This document shows, piece by piece, positions 25,394-34,705 of a DNA stretch of 64,000 nucleotides. The first letter of the stretch is position 1. Each line of letters starts with the position of its first letter. This stretch comes from Frankia sp. RB7 (GTDB lineage: Bacteria > Pseudomonadota > Alphaproteobacteria > Rhizobiales > Xanthobacteraceae). The notes under the pieces are model-generated. The model saw only the letters and a list, made by a program, of their open reading frames with translations. It was not told the origin of the DNA and searched no databases. The position numbers were made by a program, and so were the translations under genes. The stretch spans positions 124,001 to 188,000 of the forward strand of contig JAUEPE010000004.1 of assembly GCA_030403585.1 (NCBI GenBank), written 5' to 3'.

Positions 25394-26011
25394 ATGCGAC
25401 CTGCCATCTTCTTCGACTGCGACGGCGTGCTGAACGAGGAACCCGGCGGCCACGGCGTGCTGGGGCCGGACGACATCCGCCTGATCCCGGGCGCAGGCGC
25501 GGCCGTGCGGGCCACGCGAGCGGCTGGGTACCTCGCGATCGTCGTCACCAACCGCGCTCAGGTGGCAAAGGGCTTTGTTACGCTCTCCGGCCTGGAGACG
25601 ATTTTCGCGCGGCTTCGCGCCTTGCTGGCCGAGGATGGCGGTATCGTCGACGCCATCTATTTCTGCCCGCATCATCCGGAGCGGGCAACGAATGCCGGCG
25701 CGCCGGACTTCCAGATCGCCTGCGAATGCCGGAAGCCCGGAACATTGCTGTTTCGCCGGGCGATTGCCGATTTCGGCATCGATGTCGGCAGCTCCGTGCT
25801 GATCGGCGACAGCCTGCGCGATATCGGCGCCGGCCGCGCGATGGGTCTGACAAGCTATGGCGTTCGGACCGGCTTTGCCTGCCGGGATGTCGAGCGCTAT
25901 CCGGATCGCGCGCCGCCCGCGCCCGACCGGATGTTTGCCCACGTTGGCGAGGCCGTCGCGTTCTGCTTGTCCCATCCGGCGAAACACGGACAAGCCGGCC
26001 AGCCCGATTGA
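25394..26011 (+). CDS. GmhB-like HAD-IIIA phosphatase (heptose-1,7-bisphosphate type)
   Basis: This 205-aa HAD phosphatase has motif I FFDCDGVLNEEPGG (residues 6-19, with the nucleophile Asp and acid/base Asp), motif II VVTNRAQV, and motif III/IV CRKPGTLL...LIGDSLRDI. The Cys/His cluster CPHHP...CECRKP matches the zinc loop of GmhB, the enzyme that removes the anomeric-distal phosphate from D-glycero-D-manno-heptose 1,7-bisphosphate. It lies at the left edge of the sugar cluster that also holds GmhA-like and HldE-like genes, so it probably completes a nucleotide-heptose route. The DCDG form instead of DRDG is a small deviation. Confidence 0.82.
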   Translation: MRPAIFFDCDGVLNEEPGGHGVLGPDDIRLIPGAGAAVRATRAAGYLAIVVTNRAQVAKGFVTLSGLETIFARLRALLAEDGGIVDAIYFCPHHPERATNAGAPDFQIACECRKPGTLLFRRAIADFGIDVGSSVLIGDSLRDIGAGRAMGLTSYGVRTGFACRDVERYPDRAPPAPDRMFAHVGEAVAFCLSHPAKHGQAGQPD

Positions 26012-26106
26012 CGCGGTCCGGCCGTTCGCCGATACCGGCATGAATTGTATCGACACAATTTGCCGATTCGCATCTTGTCGATTCACATGGGGACTGGACC
26101 GGACGA

Positions 26107-27258
26107 ATGAAGACAGCTCTGGTGATCGGCGGAGGCATCGCCGGCTGCGCGGCGACGCATCAGCTCACAAAGCTGGGCGGCTGGGACGTCACGATCGTAG
26201 AGGCCGCGCCGTTCCTCGGCGCCGGCGTCCGCACCCACTGGTATGGCGGCCATCCCTACACCTTCGGACCGCGCCACTTCCTGACCCAGAACCGCGCCGT
26301 GTACGACTACATGGATGCGATCGTTCCCCTGCGCTCCTGTGCCGATCACCAGTTCATCACCTATGTCGAGCCCGACAACGCCTTCTACAATTATCCGATC
26401 CACGAAGACGACATTGCGCTGATGCCGGATAGCGCCAAGATCGCCGCAGAGCGCCAGTCGGCCCGCGGCGTCGCGGAAGCCAAGAACCTCGAGGAATACT
26501 GGGTCGGCTCGGTCGGCCAGACGCTCTATGACAAGCTGATCGACAAGTACAACAAGAAGATGTGGTTGGTCGACGACAACAAGCGCATCGACACCTTCAA
26601 CTGGTCGCCGAAGGGCGTCACCATCAAGAGCGGCGCGCGCGCGGCGTGGGACACGGCGTGGTCGGCCTATCCGCACGCGGAGGACGGCTACAACCGCTAT
26701 TTCGACGTCGCCACCGAAGGCGCGCGCGTGCTGCTGTCGACCCGCATCGAGCGCTACGATCTGCCGGCGCGCGCGGTCTGGTTCGGCGGCGAGAAGCACA
26801 GCTACGACGTCATCATCTCGACCATCTCGCCGGACGAGCCGTTCGGCCGCTGCCATGGCGAGCTCGCCTTCATCGGCCGCGACTTCCACAAGATCGTGCT
26901 GCCGACCGAGCACGTCTTCCCCGAGCACGTCTACTTCCTCTATTACGCCAATGACGAGGCGTTCACGCGGCTCGTCGAATACAAGAAGTTCACGCACCAC
27001 AAATCGCCGACGAGCCTGGTGGGCATGGAAATCCCATCTCACAACGGCAAGCACTATCCGTTGCCGTTCAAGTCCGAGCAGGAGCTCGCGCGTAAATATT
27101 ACGCGCTGATGCCCGACCACGTCTATTCGATTGGCCGCGCCGGCAGCTACCGCTACGGCCTCGACATCGACGACTGCCTCGAGCAGGCGATGGTGATGGC
27201 GCGCCAGATCGCCGAAGGCGGCCGCGATCATCCGGTGCCGATCGAGGCCTGGCGCTAG
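26107..27258 (+). CDS. UDP-galactopyranose mutase-like flavoprotein
   Basis: This 383-aa FAD enzyme is of the Glf type, which interconverts pyranose and furanose forms of nucleotide sugars. FAD-binding GGGIAGCAATHQL is at residues 8-20, followed by VEAAPFLGAGVRTHW and the Glf-like YTFGPRHFLTQN. The C-terminal SIGRAGSYRYGLDIDDCLEQA matches the flavin-binding end of the family. Substitutions relative to classical Glf (for example no GGLASS motif) suggest a different nucleotide-sugar substrate. The next gene starts at the base after its stop, so it belongs with the sugar-modifying genes that follow. A weak inverted repeat AATTGT-N6-ACAATT lies 47 nt upstream of the ATG. Confidence 0.8.
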   Translation: MKTALVIGGGIAGCAATHQLTKLGGWDVTIVEAAPFLGAGVRTHWYGGHPYTFGPRHFLTQNRAVYDYMDAIVPLRSCADHQFITYVEPDNAFYNYPIHEDDIALMPDSAKIAAERQSARGVAEAKNLEEYWVGSVGQTLYDKLIDKYNKKMWLVDDNKRIDTFNWSPKGVTIKSGARAAWDTAWSAYPHAEDGYNRYFDVATEGARVLLSTRIERYDLPARAVWFGGEKHSYDVIISTISPDEPFGRCHGELAFIGRDFHKIVLPTEHVFPEHVYFLYYANDEAFTRLVEYKKFTHHKSPTSLVGMEIPSHNGKHYPLPFKSEQELARKYYALMPDHVYSIGRAGSYRYGLDIDDCLEQAMVMARQIAEGGRDHPVPIEAWR

Positions 27259-28470
27259 ATGAATACGCCCGCCGCCGCGCCGCATCGCTGCGTCGTCTGC
27301 GGATCGGGCAATGCGGAGACGGTATGGTCGGTGGCACTTACGCCGATGCACGCGGTGCGCCCCGCCGGCATGGCGGATGCGGCAAGCGGCTTCGGCCAAT
27401 TGGACATCGCCGCCTGCAGCGGTTGCGGTCATCTCTCCAACCGTGCGTTCGACACCGATGCAGCCGATGAACTCTATGGCGCGCTGGTCCTGACCAATGA
27501 GCCCGTGAGCCCCGGCATGATCGCCGCCGTGGACGAGACCGCGGCGCTGATCATGCGGCATCTCAAGCAAGAATCTGCCGTGCTCGAAGTCGGCGGCGGT
27601 GGCGGCGCGCTGTCGCTGGCGCTGGCACGTCGATCGGCACGCGTCGATCTGGTCGAACCCAGCCGCGCGCTTCAGCCCGAGCGCTTTGCCGGCACCGGCG
27701 TGGCGCTGCACCGCGCGATGTTCCCGGTCCCGGCATTGGCCGGGCGCCTCTTCGATGCCGTGGTGTGCCGCCAGGTCATCGAGCATGTGCCGGAGCCCGC
27801 GCCGTTCCTGGCCGCGCTGCGCGCGAGCCTTGCCGATGACGGCATCGCCTATCTCGAATTGCCGAGCGCCAACGACATCCTGCGCCGCCATTCGATCGTC
27901 GACTTCCACTATCCGCACGTGCACTACTATCGCCGCGCCGAGATGGAACTTCTGCTCGCGCGCGCCGGCTTCGCGGTCGCTGAGGTCTTCGACATCAAGC
28001 AGGGGCACGACATGGGCTTCCTGCTGCGTGCGGCGAAGCCGCTGACGCGTGAAGCCCGCGCGTCATCCGATATCTCGCCCTCAGAATTCGCCGCGGCCTT
28101 GGCCGAACGGCGCGCACGGGCGGCGCGGCGTCTCGCTGCGATCGACGGTCCCATCGCGCTCTACGGCGCCAACGCCTATGCGCAGGCGCTGCTCGGCCTC
28201 TACCAGGAGAGCACGCCTTTCGCCGCAATGTTCGACGACACCGCCTCCTATGCGGGACGCTGCGTTTATGGCCCCGCGGGCGAGATCACGATCGAGCCGC
28301 CGCGCGGCGAACGCCTCGCCGGCATGGCGGCCATCGTCATCGCGGCCTATCTGCACGATGCCGAGATCGCGCGAAAAATCTCAACGACGGGATTTCGCGG
28401 GCCCGTCTACACGCTGCGCGCGCCGGTCGTCGACACGCCGGACCTCATCGCGAGCCTGTTCGATCCCTAA
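27259..28470 (+). CDS. C-methyltransferase of deoxysugar type (three-domain)
   Basis: This 403-aa SAM-dependent enzyme has the three-part layout of NDP-sugar C-methyltransferases. There is an N-terminal zinc-binding segment (CVVCGSG...CSGCGHLSNR), a central Rossmann methyltransferase with motif I VLEVGGGGGALSLALA (about 103-118) and CRQVIEHVPEP, and a C-terminal domain with IALYGANAYAQALL. Such enzymes add a methyl branch to keto-deoxysugars. It directly abuts the Glf-like gene, and the next gene (TylF-like) is convergent with a 6-nt gap. The sugar acted on is probably the product of the neighbouring cluster. Confidence 0.85.
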   Translation: MNTPAAAPHRCVVCGSGNAETVWSVALTPMHAVRPAGMADAASGFGQLDIAACSGCGHLSNRAFDTDAADELYGALVLTNEPVSPGMIAAVDETAALIMRHLKQESAVLEVGGGGGALSLALARRSARVDLVEPSRALQPERFAGTGVALHRAMFPVPALAGRLFDAVVCRQVIEHVPEPAPFLAALRASLADDGIAYLELPSANDILRRHSIVDFHYPHVHYYRRAEMELLLARAGFAVAEVFDIKQGHDMGFLLRAAKPLTREARASSDISPSEFAAALAERRARAARRLAAIDGPIALYGANAYAQALLGLYQESTPFAAMFDDTASYAGRCVYGPAGEITIEPPRGERLAGMAAIVIAAYLHDAEIARKISTTGFRGPVYTLRAPVVDTPDLIASLFDP

Positions 28471-28476
28471 AGCCGA

Positions 28477-29259
28477 TCAGATCAAATCCGACTCGACGTC
28501 GGACGCGATGTAGGACCGTCCCCACCAGCCGATGTCGAGATGACGCACGAAGCGCCAGCGCGAGCGCTGGCGGTATTCGACAAAGGCCCGCGCCAAGCCG
28601 CGGCCGGGATTGCCACGGTTGCCGACGAAAAGATCGTCGATATAGAGCACCGACCCGGCCTGAAGCAGTGGCTCGATGAAATCAAACACGGGGACCGCGG
28701 ACTCGTAGAGATCGCAGTCGATGTTTGCGAGCGCGATTCTGCGTCCGCCGTCTGCAAACTGCTGTTTCAGCGCGGGCGTGAGCGAATCGCCGTAGAGGCC
28801 CTTCACGGTATGCACCTTGTCCGTGTAGATACCGTGCTCGCCGATCAGGCGCAGAAACTCCTGCTCCGAGGTCGCGAGCGCGCCTTGGGTCCATTTACCG
28901 ACGCTGGTCTCGGTTTCGGGCGCAGGCAGGCCGGCGAAGCTGTCGAACGCCCAGAACGCCATGTCGCCGAGATTCTTGCGCCGCGCCTCCGTCAGCGCCA
29001 TGCGGAAGGTGCGCGCGCGGTGGCAGCCGAACTCGTGATAGTCGCCGGCGATCTCGTTCTCCTTCAGGAAATCGAAGACCTGGCGGAAGAATCTCAGCTT
29101 CTCGCTCTGCCGGTTCTGCTGGTTGTAGCGGATCTCGTCTTCCGCCGACCAGTTCGCAAGCGCAGCACCATCGGCGATCTCGACCCAGGGCTCGCGGGCG
29201 AGCGGCCTGATCCCGGTCGCGGGCTCCGCGGGGACACTGTCTGCACGATCACGGCTCAT
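28477..29259 (-). CDS. TylF/MycF-family O-methyltransferase
   Basis: This 260-aa Mg-dependent methyltransferase belongs to the macrocin O-methyltransferase family, which methylates sugar hydroxyls. Characteristic pieces are GDYHEFGCHRARTFRMAL (SAM site, about 72-89), FWAFDSFAGLPAPE, and IALANIDCDLYESAVPVFDFI, in which Asp and Glu would bind the metal. YIDDLFVGNRGNPGRGLARAF follows. It is the only leftward gene inside the rightward sugar cluster and is convergent with the C-methyltransferase. It probably adds a methyl ether to the finished sugar. The stretch 29260-29460 upstream shows no clear repeat. Confidence 0.85.
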   Translation of the reverse strand: MSRDRADSVPAEPATGIRPLAREPWVEIADGAALANWSAEDEIRYNQQNRQSEKLRFFRQVFDFLKENEIAGDYHEFGCHRARTFRMALTEARRKNLGDMAFWAFDSFAGLPAPETETSVGKWTQGALATSEQEFLRLIGEHGIYTDKVHTVKGLYGDSLTPALKQQFADGGRRIALANIDCDLYESAVPVFDFIEPLLQAGSVLYIDDLFVGNRGNPGRGLARAFVEYRQRSRWRFVRHLDIGWWGRSYIASDVESDLI

Positions 29260-29460
29260 GGCAATCCGATGGTTAGAGGGGAATCCCAGTTCCCAGAGGT
29301 GGAATCAGCCCGTGCCAGCTTAAGCGAGCCGCCGTTCAAGGCCAGCTTCTGCGGTAACGGGAGGGGTTTATCGCATTGTGGGGGCCGCGCCAGCGCAGGA
29401 CCTGTTGATAACTGCCCCGGACCTATCGTCGGCGGCCTCGAATCGACTCAGAACACGGAC

Positions 29461-30192
29461 ATGGGCCAGCAATACGCGGACACACGTAAGACTACGGTGA
29501 CGCAAGTTGCGGCCGTGCGTCGGGATTCGCGGCGGGATAATCAAGTCAACGATGATTCGCTGGCCGGCCCGCGAACCGGGCTCGACGAAGCACAAACGGT
29601 TGCGAAGGTGGAACACGTCGCCCAATATTTGCGGGAGGTCTGCGACATCGCACGGGCCTTGCCGGCAGGCGAGATCGAGGCACTCTGCGACGAACTCGTG
29701 GCCTTGCGCGAGCGCGGCGGCCGGCTGTTCATTCTCGGCGTCGGCGGCAGTGCGGCGAATGCGAGCCACGCCGTCAACGACTTCCGCAAGCTGTGCGGCA
29801 TCGAGGCCTACGCGCCGACCGACAACGTCTCGGAGCTCTCCGCCCGTACCAATGACGAGGGCTGGCCGAGCGTGTTCGTTGAATGGCTGAGGGTCAGCCG
29901 CATCGGACCGCGCGATGCGATCCTGGTTCTTTCAGTCGGTGGCGGCAATCTCGAACGCAATGTCAGTCCCAACATCGTCGCGGCGGTGAAGGAAGCGAAG
30001 GCTCGGGACGCCCGCGTGCTCGGCATCGTCGGACGCGACGGCGGGTATGCGAAACAGGCCGGCGATGTCGTCGTCGTCATTCCCACTGCGGCAGAGCAGC
30101 GTGTCACGCCGCATGCCGAAGCGTTCCAGGCCGTGGTCTGGCATTGCCTCGTCTCGCATCCGAAGTTGCAGCGCAGCGCCACTAAATGGTGA
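29461..30192 (+). CDS. GmhA-like sugar isomerase (SIS domain)
   Basis: This protein of about 243 aa has a SIS domain similar to sedoheptulose-7-phosphate isomerase GmhA. RLFILGVGGSAANASHAVNDFRK (about 90-112) is the phosphosugar-binding loop, followed by AILVLSVGGGNLERNVSPNIV and a C-terminal VTPHAEAFQAVVWHCLVSHP with the family's His/Glu. The family is normally near 195 aa; the first 45 residues look unstructured, so the true start may be further in, near 29600. It is the first gene of the long rightward operon 29461-40197 and should supply a C7 aldose phosphate. Confidence 0.8.
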   Translation: MGQQYADTRKTTVTQVAAVRRDSRRDNQVNDDSLAGPRTGLDEAQTVAKVEHVAQYLREVCDIARALPAGEIEALCDELVALRERGGRLFILGVGGSAANASHAVNDFRKLCGIEAYAPTDNVSELSARTNDEGWPSVFVEWLRVSRIGPRDAILVLSVGGGNLERNVSPNIVAAVKEAKARDARVLGIVGRDGGYAKQAGDVVVVIPTAAEQRVTPHAEAFQAVVWHCLVSHPKLQRSATKW

Positions 30193-30356
30193 AGCGCTGG
30201 CTTGCGGACTCCGAGGAGAGTATTTTTGCGGCGTGCGTGAGTCGTCTTGTTTGCGCTGGGCGGAACCCGTCCAGCGCAAGAGTAGATGAGTTTGACCTGG
30301 CAGGCCGGATGCCTGGGGCGATCCGGCGGGCAACGAGCTGAAGGGGCTTGCGCAAC

Positions 30357-31127
30357 ATGAACGCACCGAGCATTGACGCGCTCAATATCAAGATCTTCGG
30401 CGACGGCGCGGATCTCGCGACGATCCAGCGCACCTCGCTCGATCCACGGATCAAGGGCTTCACGACCAACCCGTCGCTGATGCGCGCGGCGGGCGTCGGC
30501 GACTACCGCGAGTTCGGCTGCGCCGCACTCGGCATGGTGCGCGACCGGCCGATCTGCTTCGAGGTACTGGGCGACGACCTCGCCACCATCACCCACGAAG
30601 CCCGCGAGATCGCCTCGTGGGGACCGAACGTCTACGTCAAGCTCCCGGTGACGACCACCCGCGGCGAGTTCTGCGGCCCTGCGATCGCCGAACTCGCGCG
30701 CGAAGGCGTGAAGGTCAATGTCACTGCCATTCTCACGCTGAGCCAGGTCGAACGCGTCCGTGACGTGCTCGACGCCAACACCCCGGCCATCGTCTCGGTG
30801 TTCGCCGGGCGCATCGCCGACACCGGGCGCGATCCCGTCGCGATGATGGCCGAGGCCCTGGACATCCTGTCGGATCGCCCGGCCGCGCAACTGCTCTGGG
30901 CCAGCCCGCGCGAGCTGCTCAATCTGTTCCAGGCCGACGCCATCGGCTGCCACATCATCACGCTCTCAGCCGACCTCTTGAAGAAATTCGACCTGGTCGG
31001 CAAGGACCTCGACATCTACTCGCGCGAGACCGTCGCCATGTTCCGCAATGACGCGCTGGCGGCCGGCTACGAGCTGTCGCCACGCAAGCCGGCCAGGAAG
31101 CGCGTGGTCGGCCGTATCGATCGTTAA
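30357..31127 (+). CDS. Transaldolase-family protein
   Basis: This 256-aa TIM-barrel enzyme is of the small transaldolase type. GFTTNPSLMRAAGV holds the conserved TTNPS loop, and the Schiff-base lysine is in NVYVKLPVTTTRGE (about residue 99). KVNVTAILTLSQVE and VSVFAGRIADTGRDP complete the family pattern. It transfers or cleaves a dihydroxyacetone unit. Being next to a GmhA-like isomerase and with transketolase genes in the same operon, it is more likely to build a special sugar than to serve the pentose phosphate pathway. AAGGGG lies about 10 nt before the ATG at 30357. Confidence 0.85.
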   Translation: MNAPSIDALNIKIFGDGADLATIQRTSLDPRIKGFTTNPSLMRAAGVGDYREFGCAALGMVRDRPICFEVLGDDLATITHEAREIASWGPNVYVKLPVTTTRGEFCGPAIAELAREGVKVNVTAILTLSQVERVRDVLDANTPAIVSVFAGRIADTGRDPVAMMAEALDILSDRPAAQLLWASPRELLNLFQADAIGCHIITLSADLLKKFDLVGKDLDIYSRETVAMFRNDALAAGYELSPRKPARKRVVGRIDR

Positions 31128-31142
31128 CAACACCGGATTGCA

Positions 31143-32135
31143 ATGCTCAAGAACGTCCTCGTCACAGGCGGTGCCGGATATGTCGGCCATGTCCTGGTCC
31201 CGCGCCTGCTCGCCGACGGCTACAACGTCACCGTCTACGACCTCCTGTTCTTCGGCTCGCGGCTGCCGAACCATCCGAACCTGCGCGTCGAGCAGGGCGA
31301 TATCCGCGACACTGCGAAGCTCGCCAAATATCTCGGGGGCCAGGATGCCGTGCTGCATCTCGCCTGCATCTCCAACGATGCGAGCTTCGAGCTCGACGAG
31401 AACCTCTCCAAGACCATCAATTACGACTGCTTCGAGCCACTGGTGGTCGCAGCCCGCAAGGCTGGCGTGAAGCGCTTCGTCTATTGCTCGACGAGTTCGG
31501 TCTACGGTGTCAGCGACGCGCCGAACGTGACCGAAGAGCATCCTCTGGTGCCGCTGACGCTCTACAACAAGTTCAAGGGCATGTGCGAGCCGCTGCTGTG
31601 GAAGCACAAGGCGGACGATTTCACCTGCGTGACGGTGCGGCCTGCGACGGTCTGCGGCTACAGCCCTCGCACGCGGCTCGACCTCTCCGTCAACATTCTC
31701 ACCAACCACGCGGTCAACAAGGGTGTCATCACCGTGTTCGGCGGCAAGCAGATGCGGCCCAACCTCCATATCGAGGACATGGTCGACGCCTACCGCCTGA
31801 TGCTGAGCGCGCCGCACGACAAGATCCACGGCGAGACCTTCAATATCGGCTTCGAGAACCACGCGATCGCCGATCTCGCCACCATGGTGAAATCCGTGGT
31901 CGAGGCCAACGGCCGCCGTGAGATCGGCATCGTCACCACGCCGTCGGACGACAATCGCTCCTACCACGTCAATTCCGACAAGATCCGCCGCGTGCTCGGC
32001 TATGCGCCGGCGCGAACGATCGAGGACGCAATGCGCGACCTCGCCCGCGCTTTCGTCAACCACCTGCTGCCGAACAGCTTTGACGACGACTGGTACTACA
32101 ACGTCCGCACCATGAAGAAGCTCGGGGCCAGATGA
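31143..32135 (+). CDS. NAD-dependent nucleotide-sugar epimerase/dehydratase (SDR)
   Basis: This 330-aa extended SDR has NAD-binding GGAGYVGHVL (about residues 8-17), active-site Ser in YCSTSSVYG and the YxxxK pair in TLYNKFK (about 136-142). The C-terminal half (RPNLHIEDMVDAYRLML) is the sugar-nucleotide-binding part. It is similar to UDP-glucose 4-epimerase and dTDP-sugar dehydratase relatives, and the exact reaction is not evident. Its last codon overlaps the next SDR gene by 4 nt (ATGA). Confidence 0.85.
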   Translation: MLKNVLVTGGAGYVGHVLVPRLLADGYNVTVYDLLFFGSRLPNHPNLRVEQGDIRDTAKLAKYLGGQDAVLHLACISNDASFELDENLSKTINYDCFEPLVVAARKAGVKRFVYCSTSSVYGVSDAPNVTEEHPLVPLTLYNKFKGMCEPLLWKHKADDFTCVTVRPATVCGYSPRTRLDLSVNILTNHAVNKGVITVFGGKQMRPNLHIEDMVDAYRLMLSAPHDKIHGETFNIGFENHAIADLATMVKSVVEANGRREIGIVTTPSDDNRSYHVNSDKIRRVLGYAPARTIEDAMRDLARAFVNHLLPNSFDDDWYYNVRTMKKLGAR

Positions 32136-33142
32136 GTGCGCGTCCGACCGCATTGGTGACAGGTGGCGCCGGCTTCATCGGCAGCCACATGGTCGAGCTG
32201 TTGCTGGCGCGGGGCTACCGGGTGCGCGTGATCGACAATCTCGCCGGCGGCCGCGAGGCCAACCTCGCCGCGCATGCCAATAATCCCGATCTCGTCTTCG
32301 AGCGCAGCGACATCCGCGACGTGCAGCCGGGTGGCGCGCTGTTCCGCGACGTCACCCGCGTATTCCACTTCGCCGGGATCGGCGACATCGTACCCTCGAT
32401 CGAGTCCCCGCTCGACTATATGCAGGTCAACGTGCAGGGCACCGCGCAGGTGCTGGAATGCGCCCGACAGGCCAAGGTGCGCAAGCTCGTCTATGCGGCG
32501 TCGTCCTCCTGCTATGGATTGGCCGCGACTCCGACCCGCGAGGACCACCCGATCTCGCCGCAATATCCGTATGCGCTCAGCAAGTATCAGGGTGAGCAGG
32601 CGGTGTTGCACTGGCACACGGTTTACAAGCTGCCGGTCAACGTGATCCGCATCTTCAACGCCTATGGCACGCGCTCGCGCACCTCGGGGGCCTATGGCGC
32701 AGTGTTCGGCGTGTTCCTTCGGCAGAAGCTGGCCGGAAAACCCTTCACGGTCGTCGGCGACGGCACCCAGAGGCGCGACTTCATCTATGCCAGCGACGTC
32801 GCGGACGCCTTTTTGCGCGCCGGCGAGACCGAGCTGACGGGTGAAATCTGGAACCTCGGCGCCGGCAATCCGCAGTCGGTCAACCATTTGGTGGCCCTGC
32901 TCGGCGGCCCCGTAATCCACATCCCGAAACGCCCGGGCGAGCCGGATTGCACTTTTGCGGATATAGCAAAGATCCGCCGCGAGCTCGGCTTCGAACCGAA
33001 GGTGAGTTTCGAGGAAGGCGTCCGTCGTATCCTGGCCGAGATCGACTATTGGCGTGACGCGCCGCTCTGGAACCCGGATTCCATTGCCGCGGCGACGTCG
33101 GCGTGGTTCAACGCTCTGGCGGCCAAGGGAGCGCCGGCATGA
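32132..33142 (+). CDS. Second NAD-dependent nucleotide-sugar epimerase (SDR)
   Basis: This 336-aa extended SDR resembles UDP-glucose/UDP-GlcNAc 4-epimerases. It has VTGGAGFIGSHMVELLL at the N-terminus, AASSSCYGLA for the serine, and YALSKYQGEQ for the YxxxK pair (about 145-152). NAYGTRSRTSGAYG and GDGTQRRDFIYASDVADAF follow as in the epimerase family. Its start overlaps the upstream SDR gene and its stop overlaps the HldE-like gene, both as ATGA, so all three are co-translated. Confidence 0.87.
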   Translation: MSARPTALVTGGAGFIGSHMVELLLARGYRVRVIDNLAGGREANLAAHANNPDLVFERSDIRDVQPGGALFRDVTRVFHFAGIGDIVPSIESPLDYMQVNVQGTAQVLECARQAKVRKLVYAASSSCYGLAATPTREDHPISPQYPYALSKYQGEQAVLHWHTVYKLPVNVIRIFNAYGTRSRTSGAYGAVFGVFLRQKLAGKPFTVVGDGTQRRDFIYASDVADAFLRAGETELTGEIWNLGAGNPQSVNHLVALLGGPVIHIPKRPGEPDCTFADIAKIRRELGFEPKVSFEEGVRRILAEIDYWRDAPLWNPDSIAAATSAWFNALAAKGAPA

Positions 33143-34698
33143 TGGACGATGCGACGCATCGGATGGTGAGCCACAAGCTGAAAAGCGCGGCCGAGATCGC
33201 CGCGCTGATCGGCCGCCGTCCGCGCGTCCGCAAGGTCATCATGTGCCACGGCACGTTCGACGTCGTGCACCCCGGCCATGTCCGCCATCTGCTCTACGCC
33301 AAGAGCAAGGGCGATATCCTGATCGCGAGCCTGACCGCGGACGCGCATATCCTGAAGGCGAACTTCCGGCCCTTCGTGCCGCAGGAACTCCGCGCCTTCA
33401 ACCTCGCCGCACTCGAGGCGGTCGACTACGTGATGATCGACCCGAAGCCGACGCCGATCGACAACATCCGCCTGATCGAGCCCGACATCTTCGCCAAGGG
33501 TTACGAATATACCGCGACCGGGCTGCATCCGCGCACTGCCGAGGAAAAGGACGCGGTCGAGGCCTATGGCGGCGAGCTGATCTTCACGCCCGGCGATATC
33601 GTGTTCTCGTCCTCGCACATCATCGAGACCGCGCCGCCCTCGATCGCGACTGAAAAACTCCTGACGCTGCTCTATGCCGAGCACCTCGATTTCAACAGCC
33701 TGCGCGGCGTGCTCGACCGCTTTCACGATCTGCGCGTTCATGTGATCGGCGACACCATCGTCGACACCTATACGCGCTGCGCCGTGATCGGCGGCGGCAC
33801 CAAGACGCCCACGATGAGCGTGCGCTTCGAGGAGAAGCAGGATTTCGTCGGCGGCGCCGGCATCGTGGCGAAGCATCTCGCCAGCGCCGGCACGCGCGTG
33901 ACCTTTTCGACCGTGCTCGGCGACGACGCGACCGGCGAATTCGTCAAACGCGATCTCGGCGCCACCAACATCGATTTCCACGCGATCGTGGATCCGAACC
34001 GGCCCACGACCAACAAGGACGTCATCGTTGCGGCGGGCCACCACCTCCTCAAGGTCGACCGCGTCGACAACCGGCCGATCGCCGAGCGCATCCTCCGCAC
34101 ACTGGTCGATCGGATCGCGTCGGTGCCGGCCGACATCGTCGTCTTCACGGATTTCCGCCACGGCATCTTCAACCGCGATACCATCCCGCATCTGGTCAAG
34201 GCGATCCCGAAGACTGCTTTCCGGGTCGCCGATTCGCAGGTCGCTAGCCGCTGGGGCAACATCCTCGAATTCCAGGGTTTCGACCTGATTACGCCGAACG
34301 AGCGTGAGGCGCGGTTTGCGCTCGGCGACCAGGATTCGGTGGTACGCCCGCTCGGCACTGAGCTGTACCGCCAGGCGCACTGCAAGACGCTGCTGCTCAA
34401 GCTCGGACCGCGCGGCCTGATGGCCTTCCGCGGCGAGCCGAAGAGCGACGAGGACGTCCGCTCCTTCTTCGTGGTCGACAGCTTTGCCGACAACGTCGTC
34501 GATGCCGTAGGCTCCGGCGATGCGCTGCTGGCCTATGCCGCGCCGGCCATGTATCTCACCGGCAACGCCGTCGTCGCGGCCGTGCTCGGCTCGCTCTCCG
34601 CCGCGGTCGCCTGCGAACACCAGGGCAACGTGCCGACCGAGCCGAACGACATCCTCGACAAGATCGACCGTCTCGAGCGCCAAGCGCAGTACCGCTGA
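33139..34698 (+). CDS. HldE-like bifunctional protein, nucleotidyltransferase then PfkB kinase
   Basis: This 519-aa protein joins two domains known from heptose activation. Residues about 30-170 form a cytidylyltransferase-like domain with CHGTFDVVHPGHVRHL (HxGH type) and SSSHIIET (ISTT-like). Residues about 205-510 form a PfkB/ribokinase domain with VIGDTIVDTYTRC, FVGGAGIVAKHLASAG and DAVGSGDALLAY, the last with the catalytic Asp. In E. coli HldE the kinase comes first and the adenylyltransferase second, so the order here is reversed. With the GmhA- and GmhB-like genes it could convert a sugar phosphate to an ADP- or CDP-sugar. The start is ATGATG at 33139, overlapping the previous stop. Confidence 0.85.
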   Translation: MMDDATHRMVSHKLKSAAEIAALIGRRPRVRKVIMCHGTFDVVHPGHVRHLLYAKSKGDILIASLTADAHILKANFRPFVPQELRAFNLAALEAVDYVMIDPKPTPIDNIRLIEPDIFAKGYEYTATGLHPRTAEEKDAVEAYGGELIFTPGDIVFSSSHIIETAPPSIATEKLLTLLYAEHLDFNSLRGVLDRFHDLRVHVIGDTIVDTYTRCAVIGGGTKTPTMSVRFEEKQDFVGGAGIVAKHLASAGTRVTFSTVLGDDATGEFVKRDLGATNIDFHAIVDPNRPTTNKDVIVAAGHHLLKVDRVDNRPIAERILRTLVDRIASVPADIVVFTDFRHGIFNRDTIPHLVKAIPKTAFRVADSQVASRWGNILEFQGFDLITPNEREARFALGDQDSVVRPLGTELYRQAHCKTLLLKLGPRGLMAFRGEPKSDEDVRSFFVVDSFADNVVDAVGSGDALLAYAAPAMYLTGNAVVAAVLGSLSAAVACEHQGNVPTEPNDILDKIDRLERQAQYR

Positions 34699-34705
34699 GG
34701 GCGCG

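Noticed and set aside
26043-26060. AATTGT-N6-ACAATT inverted repeat before the Glf-like gene
   Set aside because: Arms are short and AT-rich, and no adjacent regulator exists. It is mentioned with the gene but not called as an operator.
26083-28008. 641-codon open frame antisense to the Glf-like and C-methyltransferase genes
   Set aside because: Composition is the His/Arg/Asp/Val-rich pattern of antisense frames in high-GC DNA. The sense-strand genes have clear family motifs.
28540-29460. In-frame extension of the GmhA-like gene across the TylF gene on the other strand
   Set aside because: The segment is an antisense shadow of the TylF-like gene with no family similarity. The SIS domain begins well after 29461.
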